Assembly (NCBI GenBank): GCA_017307955.1
Contig: JAFKFV010000016.1
Location: 62,001-126,000 of the forward strand
Source of the DNA: Allobosea sp.
GTDB taxonomy: Bacteria > Pseudomonadota > Alphaproteobacteria > Rhizobiales > Kaistiaceae
Direction of reading: 5' to 3'
DNA: 64,000 nt
In this document: in pieces, positions 27,306 through 35,505 of the stretch
Layout of the letters: each line of letters starts with the position of its first letter
How positions within the stretch are numbered: position 1 is the first letter of the stretch
Notes under the pieces: generated by a model
The model's database searches: none
What the model was told of the DNA's origin: nothing
The model's input: only the letters and a program-made list of their open reading frames with translations
Program-made: the position numbers and the translations under genes

Positions 27306-29339
27306 ATGACCATCGCGCCGCGCGCCCTCCGCCTCGAAACCGAATGGACGCCGGCCGCCGATGGCCGGCCGCTTGCCTACAGGATCACGCTCGGCAACCG
27401 CTCCGAAACGCCGCTCGCCGGCTTCCGTCTCGCCATCAACGGCCCGGCGCGCATCGACCCGAAGGCGGTGGTCGAGGGCGGAACGCTTGTGGCGCGGCTT
27501 TCCAACCATGCCGAATTCGCCCCGCCGGAGGGCTTCGTGCTCGAGCCGGGCGCGAACTGGACGCTGACGGTGCGCGGGCTGTCCTATCCGCTGCGCCACT
27601 GGAGCGACGGCGCCGCCTCCGCCTATGTGATCCTCGAAGACGACAGCGCCGTGCCGGTGGCCATCGCGGCGACGGTGGCGCGCGGCGACAATGCCCCACT
27701 GAAGCGTGGCGCGGTCGTCTATCCCGTTCCCGCGACGGCGCCGGTCTCGGTCTCGGTGATCCCGTGGCCGGCCAAGGTCGCGGTCTCTGGCCGCGCGCCG
27801 ACGCCGGCGGGGCTGGCGCCTTTCGGCAGTTCCGCGGAAGCGACAGCGGCGGCGGCCAGTTTCGCGGCCCTCGCCGATGCGCTCTTCCCGGGCGATGCGC
27901 TGGTCAGGAGAGCCGCCGAGGGTGGGCGTGCGGTCACGCTGGAGAAGCGCGAGGGCTTCGCCGCGGAGGCCTATCGCATCGACTTCGCCGCCGACGCGAT
28001 CACAGTCGCCGCCTCGACCGAGACGGGTTTCCTCTACGGCCTCGTCACGCTCGGCCAGATCCTGCGCGGCGCGCTCCGCCATCCCGGCGCCTTCCTGTTC
28101 CCGGCCTCCGGCCACATCGCCGACGCGCCGCAACTCTCTTGGCGCGGCACGCATCTCGACGTGTCGCGGCAGTTCTATTCGACCGGCGAGATCAAGGCGC
28201 TCATGCGCATCCTCGCCTGGAACAAGATGAACCGCTTCCACTGGCATCTCTCCGACGACGAGGCGTGGCGGGTCGAGATCGAAGCCTATCCGGCGCTGAC
28301 GGAGATCGCCGCCTGGCGCGGCCACGGGCTCAAGCTGCCGCCCCTCCTCGGCACCGGACCGCAGCCGACCGGCGGCTACTACACGAAGGAGGCGATCCGC
28401 GAGATCGTCACCTATGCGAAGAGCCTCGGCATCGTGGTCGTGCCGGAGATCGACATTCCCGGCCATTGCTACGCGCTGCTGCAGGCGCTGCCCGAGCTCC
28501 GCGATCCCGGCGAGAGCGGCGAATACCAGTCGGTGCAGGGTTTCCCGAACAACTGCCTCAACCCGGCGCGCGAGGAGACCTATCAGGCGCTCGAGACGAT
28601 CTTCGACGAGCTGATCCCGCTCTTCCCGGATCGCATCATCCATATCGGCGCCGACGAGGTGCCGCTCGGCGCCTGGTCCGGCTCGCCGCAGGCGCTGGCG
28701 CGGCTGGAGACGCTCGCCGGAAAGGCGGCGGCCGAGGCGCATGCGCGGCGCAACAATGTCGCCAGCAACCATGACGGCGCCGACCACATCGAAGGCTCGG
28801 GCGCGGCGATCCTGCAGGCGGAGTTCCTCGCCCGCGTCCAGGCCTTCCTCGCCTCGCGCGGCTGCGTCACCGGCGGCTGGGAAGAGGCGGCGCATGGCAA
28901 TGTCATCGACAAGGCCAAGTCCTATCTCGTCGGCTGGCGCAATCACGAGATCTCGGCGGCGCTGGCTCGCGAGGGCTACGACATCGTCGTCTCGCCGGGC
29001 CAGGCCTATTATCTCGACATGTCGCAGGCCATCGACTGGGCCGAGCCCGGCGCCAGCTGGGCCGGCATCTCGAGCCCGGAGAAGACCTATCGCTTCGATC
29101 CGACCGGCGGCTGGAGCGATGCGGAGCGCGCGCATTTCCTCGGCATCCAGGCCTGCATCTGGTCGGAGCCGATGGCCGACCGCGCGATCTTCGACCGCCT
29201 CGTCTTCCCGCGGCTCTCGGCCATCGCGGAGACGGCCTGGACCCCGGCCGCCGACAAGTCGTGGGAGCGCTTCCGCGCCATCGCCGGCATGATGCCGATC
29301 CTCTATGGCTGGCAGGACCTCGCCGGAGGTGAGGGATGA
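27306..29339 (+). CDS. Family GH20 beta-N-acetylhexosaminidase
   Basis: A 677-residue glycoside hydrolase. The catalytic TIM barrel holds HWHLSDDEAW and HIGADE with the catalytic D450-E451 pair that supports substrate-assisted retaining hydrolysis of terminal GlcNAc/GalNAc. An N-terminal beta-domain (about 1-160) and a GH20b-like domain (about 170-255, YRIDFAADAITVAAST and GFLYGLVTLGQIL) precede it. No signal peptide is visible, so it is probably cytoplasmic and acts on imported oligosaccharide. The stop overlaps the M81 gene by 4 bases (ATGA), which couples the two. It is a member of the CUT1 operon or the next unit. Confidence 0.92.
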   Translation: MTIAPRALRLETEWTPAADGRPLAYRITLGNRSETPLAGFRLAINGPARIDPKAVVEGGTLVARLSNHAEFAPPEGFVLEPGANWTLTVRGLSYPLRHWSDGAASAYVILEDDSAVPVAIAATVARGDNAPLKRGAVVYPVPATAPVSVSVIPWPAKVAVSGRAPTPAGLAPFGSSAEATAAAASFAALADALFPGDALVRRAAEGGRAVTLEKREGFAAEAYRIDFAADAITVAASTETGFLYGLVTLGQILRGALRHPGAFLFPASGHIADAPQLSWRGTHLDVSRQFYSTGEIKALMRILAWNKMNRFHWHLSDDEAWRVEIEAYPALTEIAAWRGHGLKLPPLLGTGPQPTGGYYTKEAIREIVTYAKSLGIVVVPEIDIPGHCYALLQALPELRDPGESGEYQSVQGFPNNCLNPAREETYQALETIFDELIPLFPDRIIHIGADEVPLGAWSGSPQALARLETLAGKAAAEAHARRNNVASNHDGADHIEGSGAAILQAEFLARVQAFLASRGCVTGGWEEAAHGNVIDKAKSYLVGWRNHEISAALAREGYDIVVSPGQAYYLDMSQAIDWAEPGASWAGISSPEKTYRFDPTGGWSDAERAHFLGIQACIWSEPMADRAIFDRLVFPRLSAIAETAWTPAADKSWERFRAIAGMMPILYGWQDLAGGEG

Positions 29340-30769
29340 GGATCGCCGTCGGGGGCATTCACACCGAATGCTCGACCTATAATCCGCTGCTCGCGCGGGC
29401 GACGGACTTCACCATCCTGACCGGCGCGGCGATCACCGCCTCGCCGGATTTCGCCTGCCTCTTCGAATGGGACTGGGAGATCGCGCCGACCTTCCATGCC
29501 CGCACCATTCCCGGCGGCCCGGTCGAGCGCGCCACCTATGAGGCGTTCCGGGCCGAGTTCCTCGAGCGGCTGCGACAGGCGCTGCCGGTCGACGGGCTCT
29601 ATCTCGCCATGCATGGCGCGATGAAGGTCGACGGCATCGACGATTGCGAGGGCGACTGGATCTCCGCGGCGCGCGCCGTCGTCGGTCCCGATTGCCCGAT
29701 TTCGGTCAGCTACGACCTGCACGGAAATGTCAGCCAGCGCGTCATCGACGCGATCGACATGTTCTCGGCCTACCGCACCGCGCCGCATATCGACGTGACC
29801 GAGACGAAGCGCCGGGCGCTTGCGATGCTGCATCGCCGCCTCTCGGGCGAGATCGACCCCTTCGTCGTCTGGGCCAAGGTTCCCGTGCTGCTGCCGGGCG
29901 AGCGCACCAGTACGGTCGACGAGCCGGCCAGGTCGCTCTATGCGCGTCTGCCGTCGGTCGATGCCGTTCCCGGCATACTCGATGCCTCGATCATGGTCGG
30001 CTATGTCTGGGCCGACGAGCCGCGCGCCACCGCCTCGATCATCCTGACCGGCACCGACCGCGCCGCCATGGAAGCCGAGACGCGGGCGCTTGCGACGGCC
30101 TATTGGGACGCGCGCGAGGACTTCCGCTTCGGCCCCGTCACGACCTCGGTCGAGGAGTGCATCGCGCTCGCGGCGGCCTCGTCGACACGGCCGGTGATCC
30201 TCGCTGATTCCGGCGATAACCCGACCGGCGGCGGCGTCGGCGACCGCGGCGATGTGCTGGCGGTCTTTCTCGACCGCGGGCGCGGCAGCGCGCTCTTCGC
30301 CGGCATCGCCGACCGCCCGGCGACCGAGGCCGCCTATCGCGCCGGCATCGGCCAGCGGCTGTGGCTCTCGATCGGCGCAACGCTCGATCCCGCCGGCGTC
30401 TCGGTCGAGACGGAGGTCGAAGTGCTGGCCCTCCTCGATGCCGACAAGCCGGAAATGCGCGAAGCGGTGGTGCGCACCGGGCAGGCGACGATCATCCTGA
30501 CGGCGCGCCGCCGTCCCTTCCACGATATCGGCGATTTCACCCGCTTCGGCTTCCGCCCCGAGGATTTCGACCTCGTGGTGGTGAAGTCCGGCTATCTCTC
30601 GCCCGACCTCGCGCCGATCGCCAATCCGAACCTGATGGCACTTTCGGAAGGCGTCGTCGACCAGGATATCCCGCGCATCGCCAATCTCCGCCGCTCGCGG
30701 CCGATGTTCCCGTTCGACCGCGACTTTGCCTATCAGCCGGCGGTCATCCCCTCGATCCGGGCGCGCTGA
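29336..30769 (+). CDS. M81 family metallopeptidase (MlrC-like), first copy
   Basis: A 477-residue protein of the M81/MlrC family: N-terminal MRIAVGGIHTECSTYNPLL, AMHGAMKVDGIDDCEGDW, metal-binding SYDLHGNVSQ, and ADSGDNPTGGGVGDRGD in the second half. MlrC is known for degrading linear microcystin fragments; most relatives have unknown peptide or amide substrates. Translation is coupled to the GH20 gene by an ATGA overlap, so it probably acts on the same imported molecule, for example an amide or peptide bond of a sugar conjugate. It is convergent with a second M81 gene after 3 bases. Confidence 0.88.
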   Translation: MRIAVGGIHTECSTYNPLLARATDFTILTGAAITASPDFACLFEWDWEIAPTFHARTIPGGPVERATYEAFRAEFLERLRQALPVDGLYLAMHGAMKVDGIDDCEGDWISAARAVVGPDCPISVSYDLHGNVSQRVIDAIDMFSAYRTAPHIDVTETKRRALAMLHRRLSGEIDPFVVWAKVPVLLPGERTSTVDEPARSLYARLPSVDAVPGILDASIMVGYVWADEPRATASIILTGTDRAAMEAETRALATAYWDAREDFRFGPVTTSVEECIALAAASSTRPVILADSGDNPTGGGVGDRGDVLAVFLDRGRGSALFAGIADRPATEAAYRAGIGQRLWLSIGATLDPAGVSVETEVEVLALLDADKPEMREAVVRTGQATIILTARRRPFHDIGDFTRFGFRPEDFDLVVVKSGYLSPDLAPIANPNLMALSEGVVDQDIPRIANLRRSRPMFPFDRDFAYQPAVIPSIRAR

Positions 30770-30772
30770 GGA

Positions 30773-32257
30773 TCAGGTGCTGCCGAGGCCGTGCGGATCC
30801 TCGACGCGCGGCCAGATCGGCCGGTCGAGCTTGCGATAGTCGGTGAGGCGCGGATTGGAGGGATAGGGCGCGCCGGCGTCGATATAGACGATCTCCGACG
30901 CGATGGGCGCGAAGCCGGCATAGAAATGGTTGGTCGACTTCACCAGGAGCATCGTCTTCGCCATCGGGTCGATGCCGAGATTGGTGAAGATGTCGGGCTC
31001 GAAGGTCTGCGTGCGGTTGGTGTTGAGGATGACGTCGATCGTCGTTCCGGCAAGGCGCACCACCGCCGCCGGCCCGAGCGTGACCCGGCTCATGCCGAAG
31101 CTCTGCCAGCCCTCGGCCGCGACGCGCAGCACCTCGACCTCGGCGTCGATCGGCGCGCCGCCATCCGGCCCCGCCTTGCCGCCGAAGCGCAGCTGGAGGC
31201 GGGCGCCCTCGCCTGCCGCGATGCAGAAGGTGACGGCGATCGGGTCCCAGATCGTGGCGACCGCGATCCTGTCCATGCCGCGCGCGATCATGCGGCGGAG
31301 GATCAGGGTGCCGTCGCCCGCGACGCCGCCGCCCGGATTGTCCCAGGTATCGGCGACGACGACCGGGCGGCCGGGCCGCTCGGCGGCGATCGAAAGCGCG
31401 CGGTCGAGCCCGTCGTCGATGCCATATTGCGGCATCATCGTCTTGCCGCGCAGTCCGAAAACCTCGAGCCCGAGCGTCCGCGCCAGCGCGTCGCCGCCGG
31501 CCTCGTCGTCATCGGTGACGACAAGCATGCGCGTTCCGAGCTCGGGCACGTCGCCGGCCATGAAGCCGTGGATGAGCGAGATCGAGAGCACCGATCCCTC
31601 GCCCTGCATCGCCTTGATGCGGTCGACGAAGGAGCGCATCGGCTCCCGGCTCGTCGGGAAGACCTCGATCATGCGGCAGTCGAACATCGAGAGTTTCGGC
31701 CGGATCTCGCCGCGAATGGCGCGGATCGCGAGATCGACAACATGCTCGCCGCGCTCGTAGAAATCGGTGTGCGGGAACTCGAGGAAGCTCGCGAGGATGT
31801 CGGCATTCGCGACACGCTTCGCCGTCAGGTGGCTGTGCGGATCGAGTTCGGCGGCGATGACGACGTCGGGGCCGACCATCGCGCGCACGCGCTCCAGGAG
31901 ATCGCCCTCGCAATCGTCATAGCCCTGCGCGACCATCGCGCCATGCAGACCGAGGACGACGCCGTCGACGGGAAGCGCCGCGGCGAGCTGGCCGAGGATC
32001 TCGTCGCGCAGCCCCTCATAGGCGGCGCGCTGCATGAGCCCGCCCGGCTCGGCCCAGGTCGCGGTGCCCTCGACGAGGTCGATGCCGTCCGCCTCGGCGC
32101 GGCGGCGCAGCGCCACCATCGGCGAGGAGCAGAGCGTCGGCGTCGGCGGATGGCCGCCGGGCGGCGCATAGAAGGCCATCTCGAAGCTGGCCCGGTCGGT
32201 CGGCACGGGAGAGAAGGTGTTGGTCTCGGTGGCGAACGAGGCCGTGAAGATGCGCAT
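30773..32257 (-). CDS. M81 family metallopeptidase (MlrC-like), second copy
   Basis: A 494-residue homologue of the preceding gene in opposite orientation. N terminus MRIFTASFATETNTFSPVP, GLHGAMVAQGYDDCEGDLLE, a changed metal block AAELDPHSHLTAKR (instead of DLHGN), and ADTWDNPGGGVAGDGT. Sequence divergence from the first copy is clear across the length, so this is not a recent duplicate. It follows ridA by 19 bases on the same strand, making a ridA-M81 operon. Substrate unknown. Confidence 0.88.
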   Translation of the reverse strand: MRIFTASFATETNTFSPVPTDRASFEMAFYAPPGGHPPTPTLCSSPMVALRRRAEADGIDLVEGTATWAEPGGLMQRAAYEGLRDEILGQLAAALPVDGVVLGLHGAMVAQGYDDCEGDLLERVRAMVGPDVVIAAELDPHSHLTAKRVANADILASFLEFPHTDFYERGEHVVDLAIRAIRGEIRPKLSMFDCRMIEVFPTSREPMRSFVDRIKAMQGEGSVLSISLIHGFMAGDVPELGTRMLVVTDDDEAGGDALARTLGLEVFGLRGKTMMPQYGIDDGLDRALSIAAERPGRPVVVADTWDNPGGGVAGDGTLILRRMIARGMDRIAVATIWDPIAVTFCIAAGEGARLQLRFGGKAGPDGGAPIDAEVEVLRVAAEGWQSFGMSRVTLGPAAVVRLAGTTIDVILNTNRTQTFEPDIFTNLGIDPMAKTMLLVKSTNHFYAGFAPIASEIVYIDAGAPYPSNPRLTDYRKLDRPIWPRVEDPHGLGST

Positions 32258-32276
32258 GAAGGATCAGCCTCGGAGC

Positions 32277-32651
32277 TCAGCCTTGCGGCGCGTAGGCGAT
32301 GGCTTCGACCTCGATGCGGATGTCGATCATGAGACGCGCCTCGACCGTCGTGCGCGCCGGCGGCTCGCTCGGGAAATAGGTGGCATAGACCTTGTTGAAG
32401 GCGCCGAAGTCCCGCGCGTCGGTGAGGATGACGAAGGTCTTCACCACCTGGTCGAGCGTGCAGCCGGCGAGCGCCAGCGCGGCCTTCACATTGTCCATGA
32501 CCTGCCGGGTCTGCGCCTCGATGCCGCCGGGGACCACGACCCCCGACGCGTCGGTGGGCACCTGGCCGGAGATATAGACGAAATCGCCGGCCCGGACCGC
32601 CGGCGACAGCGGCACATGCGCCGCGCCGTAGACCTGTTTCAGCTTCGCCAT
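32277..32651 (-). CDS. RidA/YjgF family protein (enamine/imine deaminase)
   Basis: A 124-residue RidA-family protein: VPLSPAVRAGDFVYISGQVP near the N terminus, QTRQVMDNVKAALALAG in the middle and the conserved Arg in PPARTTVEARL near the end. RidA hydrolyses reactive enamines or imines released by PLP enzymes. The start at 32651 is preceded by GGGAGAA. It is first gene of the ridA-M81 unit, and a PLP enzyme lies in the same island (34.4 kb), which fits a role in clearing 2-aminoacrylate-like intermediates. Putative promoter and the GAATTTACA element lie upstream. Confidence 0.9.
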   Translation of the reverse strand: MAKLKQVYGAAHVPLSPAVRAGDFVYISGQVPTDASGVVVPGGIEAQTRQVMDNVKAALALAGCTLDQVVKTFVILTDARDFGAFNKVYATYFPSEPPARTTVEARLMIDIRIEVEAIAYAPQG

Positions 32652-32682
32652 CGCTGTTCTCCCTACGCGAACCGGACGTCTA

Positions 32683-32711
32683 TGTAAATTCCTGACAAGA
32701 GCACCCGTCAA
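32683..32711 (-). promoter_or_regulatory. Putative ridA promoter containing the GAATTTACA element
   Basis: On the minus strand TTGACG (32711-32706) serves as -35; 17 bases further TTTACA (32688-32683) takes the -10 position. The 9-mer GAATTTACA (32691-32683) therefore covers the -10 and is identical to the element at 20892-20900. Both promoters also share CGCTTGAC at the -35. Joint control by one regulator is plausible but untested. Confidence 0.4.
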
Positions 32712-32775
32712 GCGACAAAACCATGTTGCTTTTTTTCATTTTGCGGCGAAGCATGAGGCTCCACCGGAGGCGGCG

Positions 32776-33537
32776 ATGTTCGATTTGGCGGGAAAGCATG
32801 TCGTCATCAGCGGCGCGGGCGGCGGCATCGGCCGCGCGCTCGTCCGCCTCTTTCTCGGCGTCGGGGCGCGGGTCACGGCCTGCGATCGCGAAGCGGAGCT
32901 GCTCGAGGACATCGGCGCGGCCGAGACGGCCGTCTTCGAGCTGACCGACCGCGCCGAAACTGCCGACGCGTTCGCCGCCATCATCGCCCGCTCCGGCGCC
33001 CCGGCCGCGCTCATCGGCAATGCCGGGTTCAGCCGCGCCGAGCTGATGGCCGAGACGACGCCGGAGGCCTTCGACGCCGAGATCGCGGTCAACCTGACCG
33101 GCACCTATAATTTCGTCGCGCCGGCGCTTCAGCCGATGATCGCGGCCGGCGGCGGCGCGATCGTGCTCGTCTCCTCGGTGAACGGCCTCGCCCATTTCGG
33201 CAATCCCGCCTATTCCGCCGCCAAGGCCGGCCTCAATGCCTTCGCGCGCGCGCTCGCCGTCGAGCATGGCCGCGACGGCATCCGCGCCAACACGATCTGC
33301 CCCGGCTCGGTGCGCACGCCGGCCTGGGACCACCGGCTCGAAAAGCGGCCCGATCTCCTGGACGAGGTCGAGAGGCACTATCCGCTCGGCCGCATCGTGA
33401 CGCCGGAGGAGGTGGCGCAGACGGCGCTCTTCCTCGCCTCGCCGCTTTCCTCGGGCATCACCGGCGTCGCGCTGGCCGTGGATGGAGGCCTCACCGCCGG
33501 CAACCGCCGCTTCGTCGCCGAAATCCTCGGGGGCTGA
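32776..33537 (+). CDS. SDR-family oxidoreductase
   Basis: A 253-residue classical SDR with all catalytic features: SGAGGGIG (residues 12-19), NAG (82-84), S133/S134, and YSAAK with Y146 and K150, followed by the CPGSVRTP segment. It uses NAD(P)H to reduce or oxidise an alcohol, often a sugar or sugar acid or a hydroxy acid. GGAGG lies upstream of the ATG. It is followed by an RpiR gene after 4 bases and the PLP enzyme, making a three-gene operon. Divergent from ridA. Confidence 0.9.
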   Translation: MFDLAGKHVVISGAGGGIGRALVRLFLGVGARVTACDREAELLEDIGAAETAVFELTDRAETADAFAAIIARSGAPAALIGNAGFSRAELMAETTPEAFDAEIAVNLTGTYNFVAPALQPMIAAGGGAIVLVSSVNGLAHFGNPAYSAAKAGLNAFARALAVEHGRDGIRANTICPGSVRTPAWDHRLEKRPDLLDEVERHYPLGRIVTPEEVAQTALFLASPLSSGITGVALAVDGGLTAGNRRFVAEILGG

Positions 33538-33541
33538 CGGC

Positions 33542-34423
33542 GTGGCGGCCGTCATCGACCTGATCGAGGCGATCCGCCGCACGGAGGCGACCGGCAGCCG
33601 CTCGGAACGGCGGCTCGCGACCACCATCCTCGCCGATCTCGACTTCGCCTCGCGCGCCTCCATCGTCGATCTCGCGCGGCGCGCCGGCACCAGCGAGCCG
33701 ACGGTCACACGCTTCTGCCGCGCCGTCGGCGCCGACGGCATCCGCGACTTCAAGTTCCGCCTCGCCCAGGCGCTCGCCATCGGCGGCGCTTATCTCGCAA
33801 GCCGCGCCGCCGACCGCGCAGCCGAGCGCCGCTTCGTCGACGCCGTCGCCGATGGCGCGATCGGCGCGCTCGAACTCCTGCGCGCGCAGGTCGATGCCGC
33901 CCGCATCAGCGCGGCTGCCGGTCAGATCGCCCGCGCCCGCTCCGTGCTCGCCTTCGGCTCCGGCGGCTCGTCATCGATCGCCGCGCTGGAGACGGAGCAC
34001 CGCCTGTTCCGCCTCGGCCTCGCGGTCGCCACGCATTCCGACGGCGAGATGCAACGCATGACCGCCTCGGTGGCGGGGAGCGGCACGGTGGTGATCGCCT
34101 ATTCGATCTCCGGCTATGTGCAGCCACTGGTCGAGGCGGTGCGCATCGCGCGCGGCTATGGCGCCGCGACGATCGCGGTGACCGCGCCGGGCTCGGACCT
34201 TGCCGCAGCCGCCGAAACGGTGATCTCCTTCGCGGTGCCGGAGGACGAGCAATTGCTGTTCCGTCCCTCGCCGACGCGTTATGCGCTGATCGGCATCGTC
34301 GACATGCTGGCGAGCGCCACGGCGGAGCAGCTCGGCCCCCACGTCCTGGAAGGCCTTCGCCGCATCAAGCTCAGCCTCAACACGCTGAAGGTCAACGACC
34401 CCAGGCTGCCGATCGGCGACTGA
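33542..34423 (+). CDS. MurR/RpiR-family regulator (second in the island)
   Basis: A 293-residue regulator with the RpiR helix-turn-helix (about 42-62, VDLARRAGTSEPTVTRFCRAVG) and C-terminal SIS domain (about 125-265, VLAFGSGGSSSIAALETEHR and VVIAYSISGYVQPLVEAVRIA). It starts with GTG at 33542, 4 bases after the SDR stop; ATG codons upstream lie inside the SDR gene. The C terminus LPIGD resembles the first RpiR. Two phosphosugar-sensing regulators in one island suggest two inducers or two branches. Confidence 0.9.
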   Translation: MAAVIDLIEAIRRTEATGSRSERRLATTILADLDFASRASIVDLARRAGTSEPTVTRFCRAVGADGIRDFKFRLAQALAIGGAYLASRAADRAAERRFVDAVADGAIGALELLRAQVDAARISAAAGQIARARSVLAFGSGGSSSIAALETEHRLFRLGLAVATHSDGEMQRMTASVAGSGTVVIAYSISGYVQPLVEAVRIARGYGAATIAVTAPGSDLAAAAETVISFAVPEDEQLLFRPSPTRYALIGIVDMLASATAEQLGPHVLEGLRRIKLSLNTLKVNDPRLPIGD

Positions 34424-34436
34424 ACGAGGAACCGGA

Positions 34437-35501
34437 ATGCCCCTCACCATCGACCAGCTCGACACGCCATGCGTCATCGTCGACCTCGACCGCGCCGAGG
34501 CCAATCTCCAGCGCGCGCAGGACTATGCCGACGCGCATGGCCTCAAGCTTCGCCCGCATATCAAGACGCACAAGCTGCCGCGCTTCGCGAAGCGGCAGGT
34601 GGCGCTCGGCGCGGTGGGAATCACCTGCCAGAAGCTCGGCGAGGCCGAGGTGATGGCCGACGCCGGCCTCGACGACATCTTCCTGCCCTACAACATCATG
34701 GGGACCGAGAAGCTGCACCGCCTGCGGCGCCTCAACGAGCGGCTGACGCTTGCCGTCACCGCAGACAACGCGCCGACCATCGAGGGCTATGCCGCGACCT
34801 TCGCCGAGGCCGGGAAGCCGCTGCGTGTGCTGGTCGAATGCGACACCGGCATGGGGCGCTGCGGCGTGCAGTCGCCGGAGGAGGCGGTAGCGCTGGCAGC
34901 GCTGATCGCGGGAAGCCGCGGCCTCGTCTTCGAAGGCATCATGACATATCCGCCGGCCGGAAGCCCCGGCGAGGCGCGCGAGCGGCTCGGCGCGGTCATT
35001 GCCGCCCTCGCCGATGCCGGCCTGCCGCCTGCGATCGTCTCGACCGGCGGCACGCCCGATCTCTGGTCGGCGCATGAGACGGAAGCGGCGACCGAATACC
35101 GGCCCGGCACCTATATCTATCTCGACCGCTACCAGGTGGCGAAGGGCGTCGGCACGCTGGAGGACTGCGCGCTCACCGTCCTCACTACCGTCGTGAGCCG
35201 CCCGACAGAGGATCGCGCCATCATTGATGCCGGCTCGAAGGCGCTGACGAGCGACCTGCTCGGAATGACCGGCTACGGCCTCGTGCTCGGCTATCCGGAC
35301 GCCGTCGTCACCGGGCTCAGCGAGGAGCACGGCACGATCGATCTCTCGGCCTCGGAGCGGAAACCCGAGATCGGCGAGCGGCTGCGCATCCTGCCCAACC
35401 ACGCCTGCCCGGTCTCGAACCTCTTCGACCGTGTGCATCTCGTCGCGGGCGACCATGTCGTGGCCACCGAAAGCGTTGCCGCCCGCGGCCGGGTCGACTG
35501 A
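34437..35501 (+). CDS. DSD1/D-threonine aldolase-family PLP enzyme
   Basis: A 354-residue enzyme of the alanine-racemase-fold DSD1 group. PLP-binding Lys in RPHIKTHK (K43), CDTGMGRCGV in the middle, STGGTPDLW, and a C-terminal metal site LPNHACP (H322, C324), typical of metal-dependent D-threonine aldolase and D-serine dehydratase. It would cleave or dehydrate a D-beta-hydroxy amino acid. GAGGAA precedes the ATG. It closes the SDR-RpiR-PLP operon; with RidA nearby, the island appears to process a D-hydroxy amino acid. Which of the two reactions occurs cannot be told here. Confidence 0.88.
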   Translation: MPLTIDQLDTPCVIVDLDRAEANLQRAQDYADAHGLKLRPHIKTHKLPRFAKRQVALGAVGITCQKLGEAEVMADAGLDDIFLPYNIMGTEKLHRLRRLNERLTLAVTADNAPTIEGYAATFAEAGKPLRVLVECDTGMGRCGVQSPEEAVALAALIAGSRGLVFEGIMTYPPAGSPGEARERLGAVIAALADAGLPPAIVSTGGTPDLWSAHETEAATEYRPGTYIYLDRYQVAKGVGTLEDCALTVLTTVVSRPTEDRAIIDAGSKALTSDLLGMTGYGLVLGYPDAVVTGLSEEHGTIDLSASERKPEIGERLRILPNHACPVSNLFDRVHLVAGDHVVATESVAARGRVD

Positions 35502-35505
35502 GTCC

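Noticed and set aside
26229..29135. A 968-codon minus-strand frame opposite the RpiR and GH20 genes
   Set aside because: Covers clear RpiR and GH20 coding sequence in antisense and shows only Arg/Glu/Gly-rich composition.
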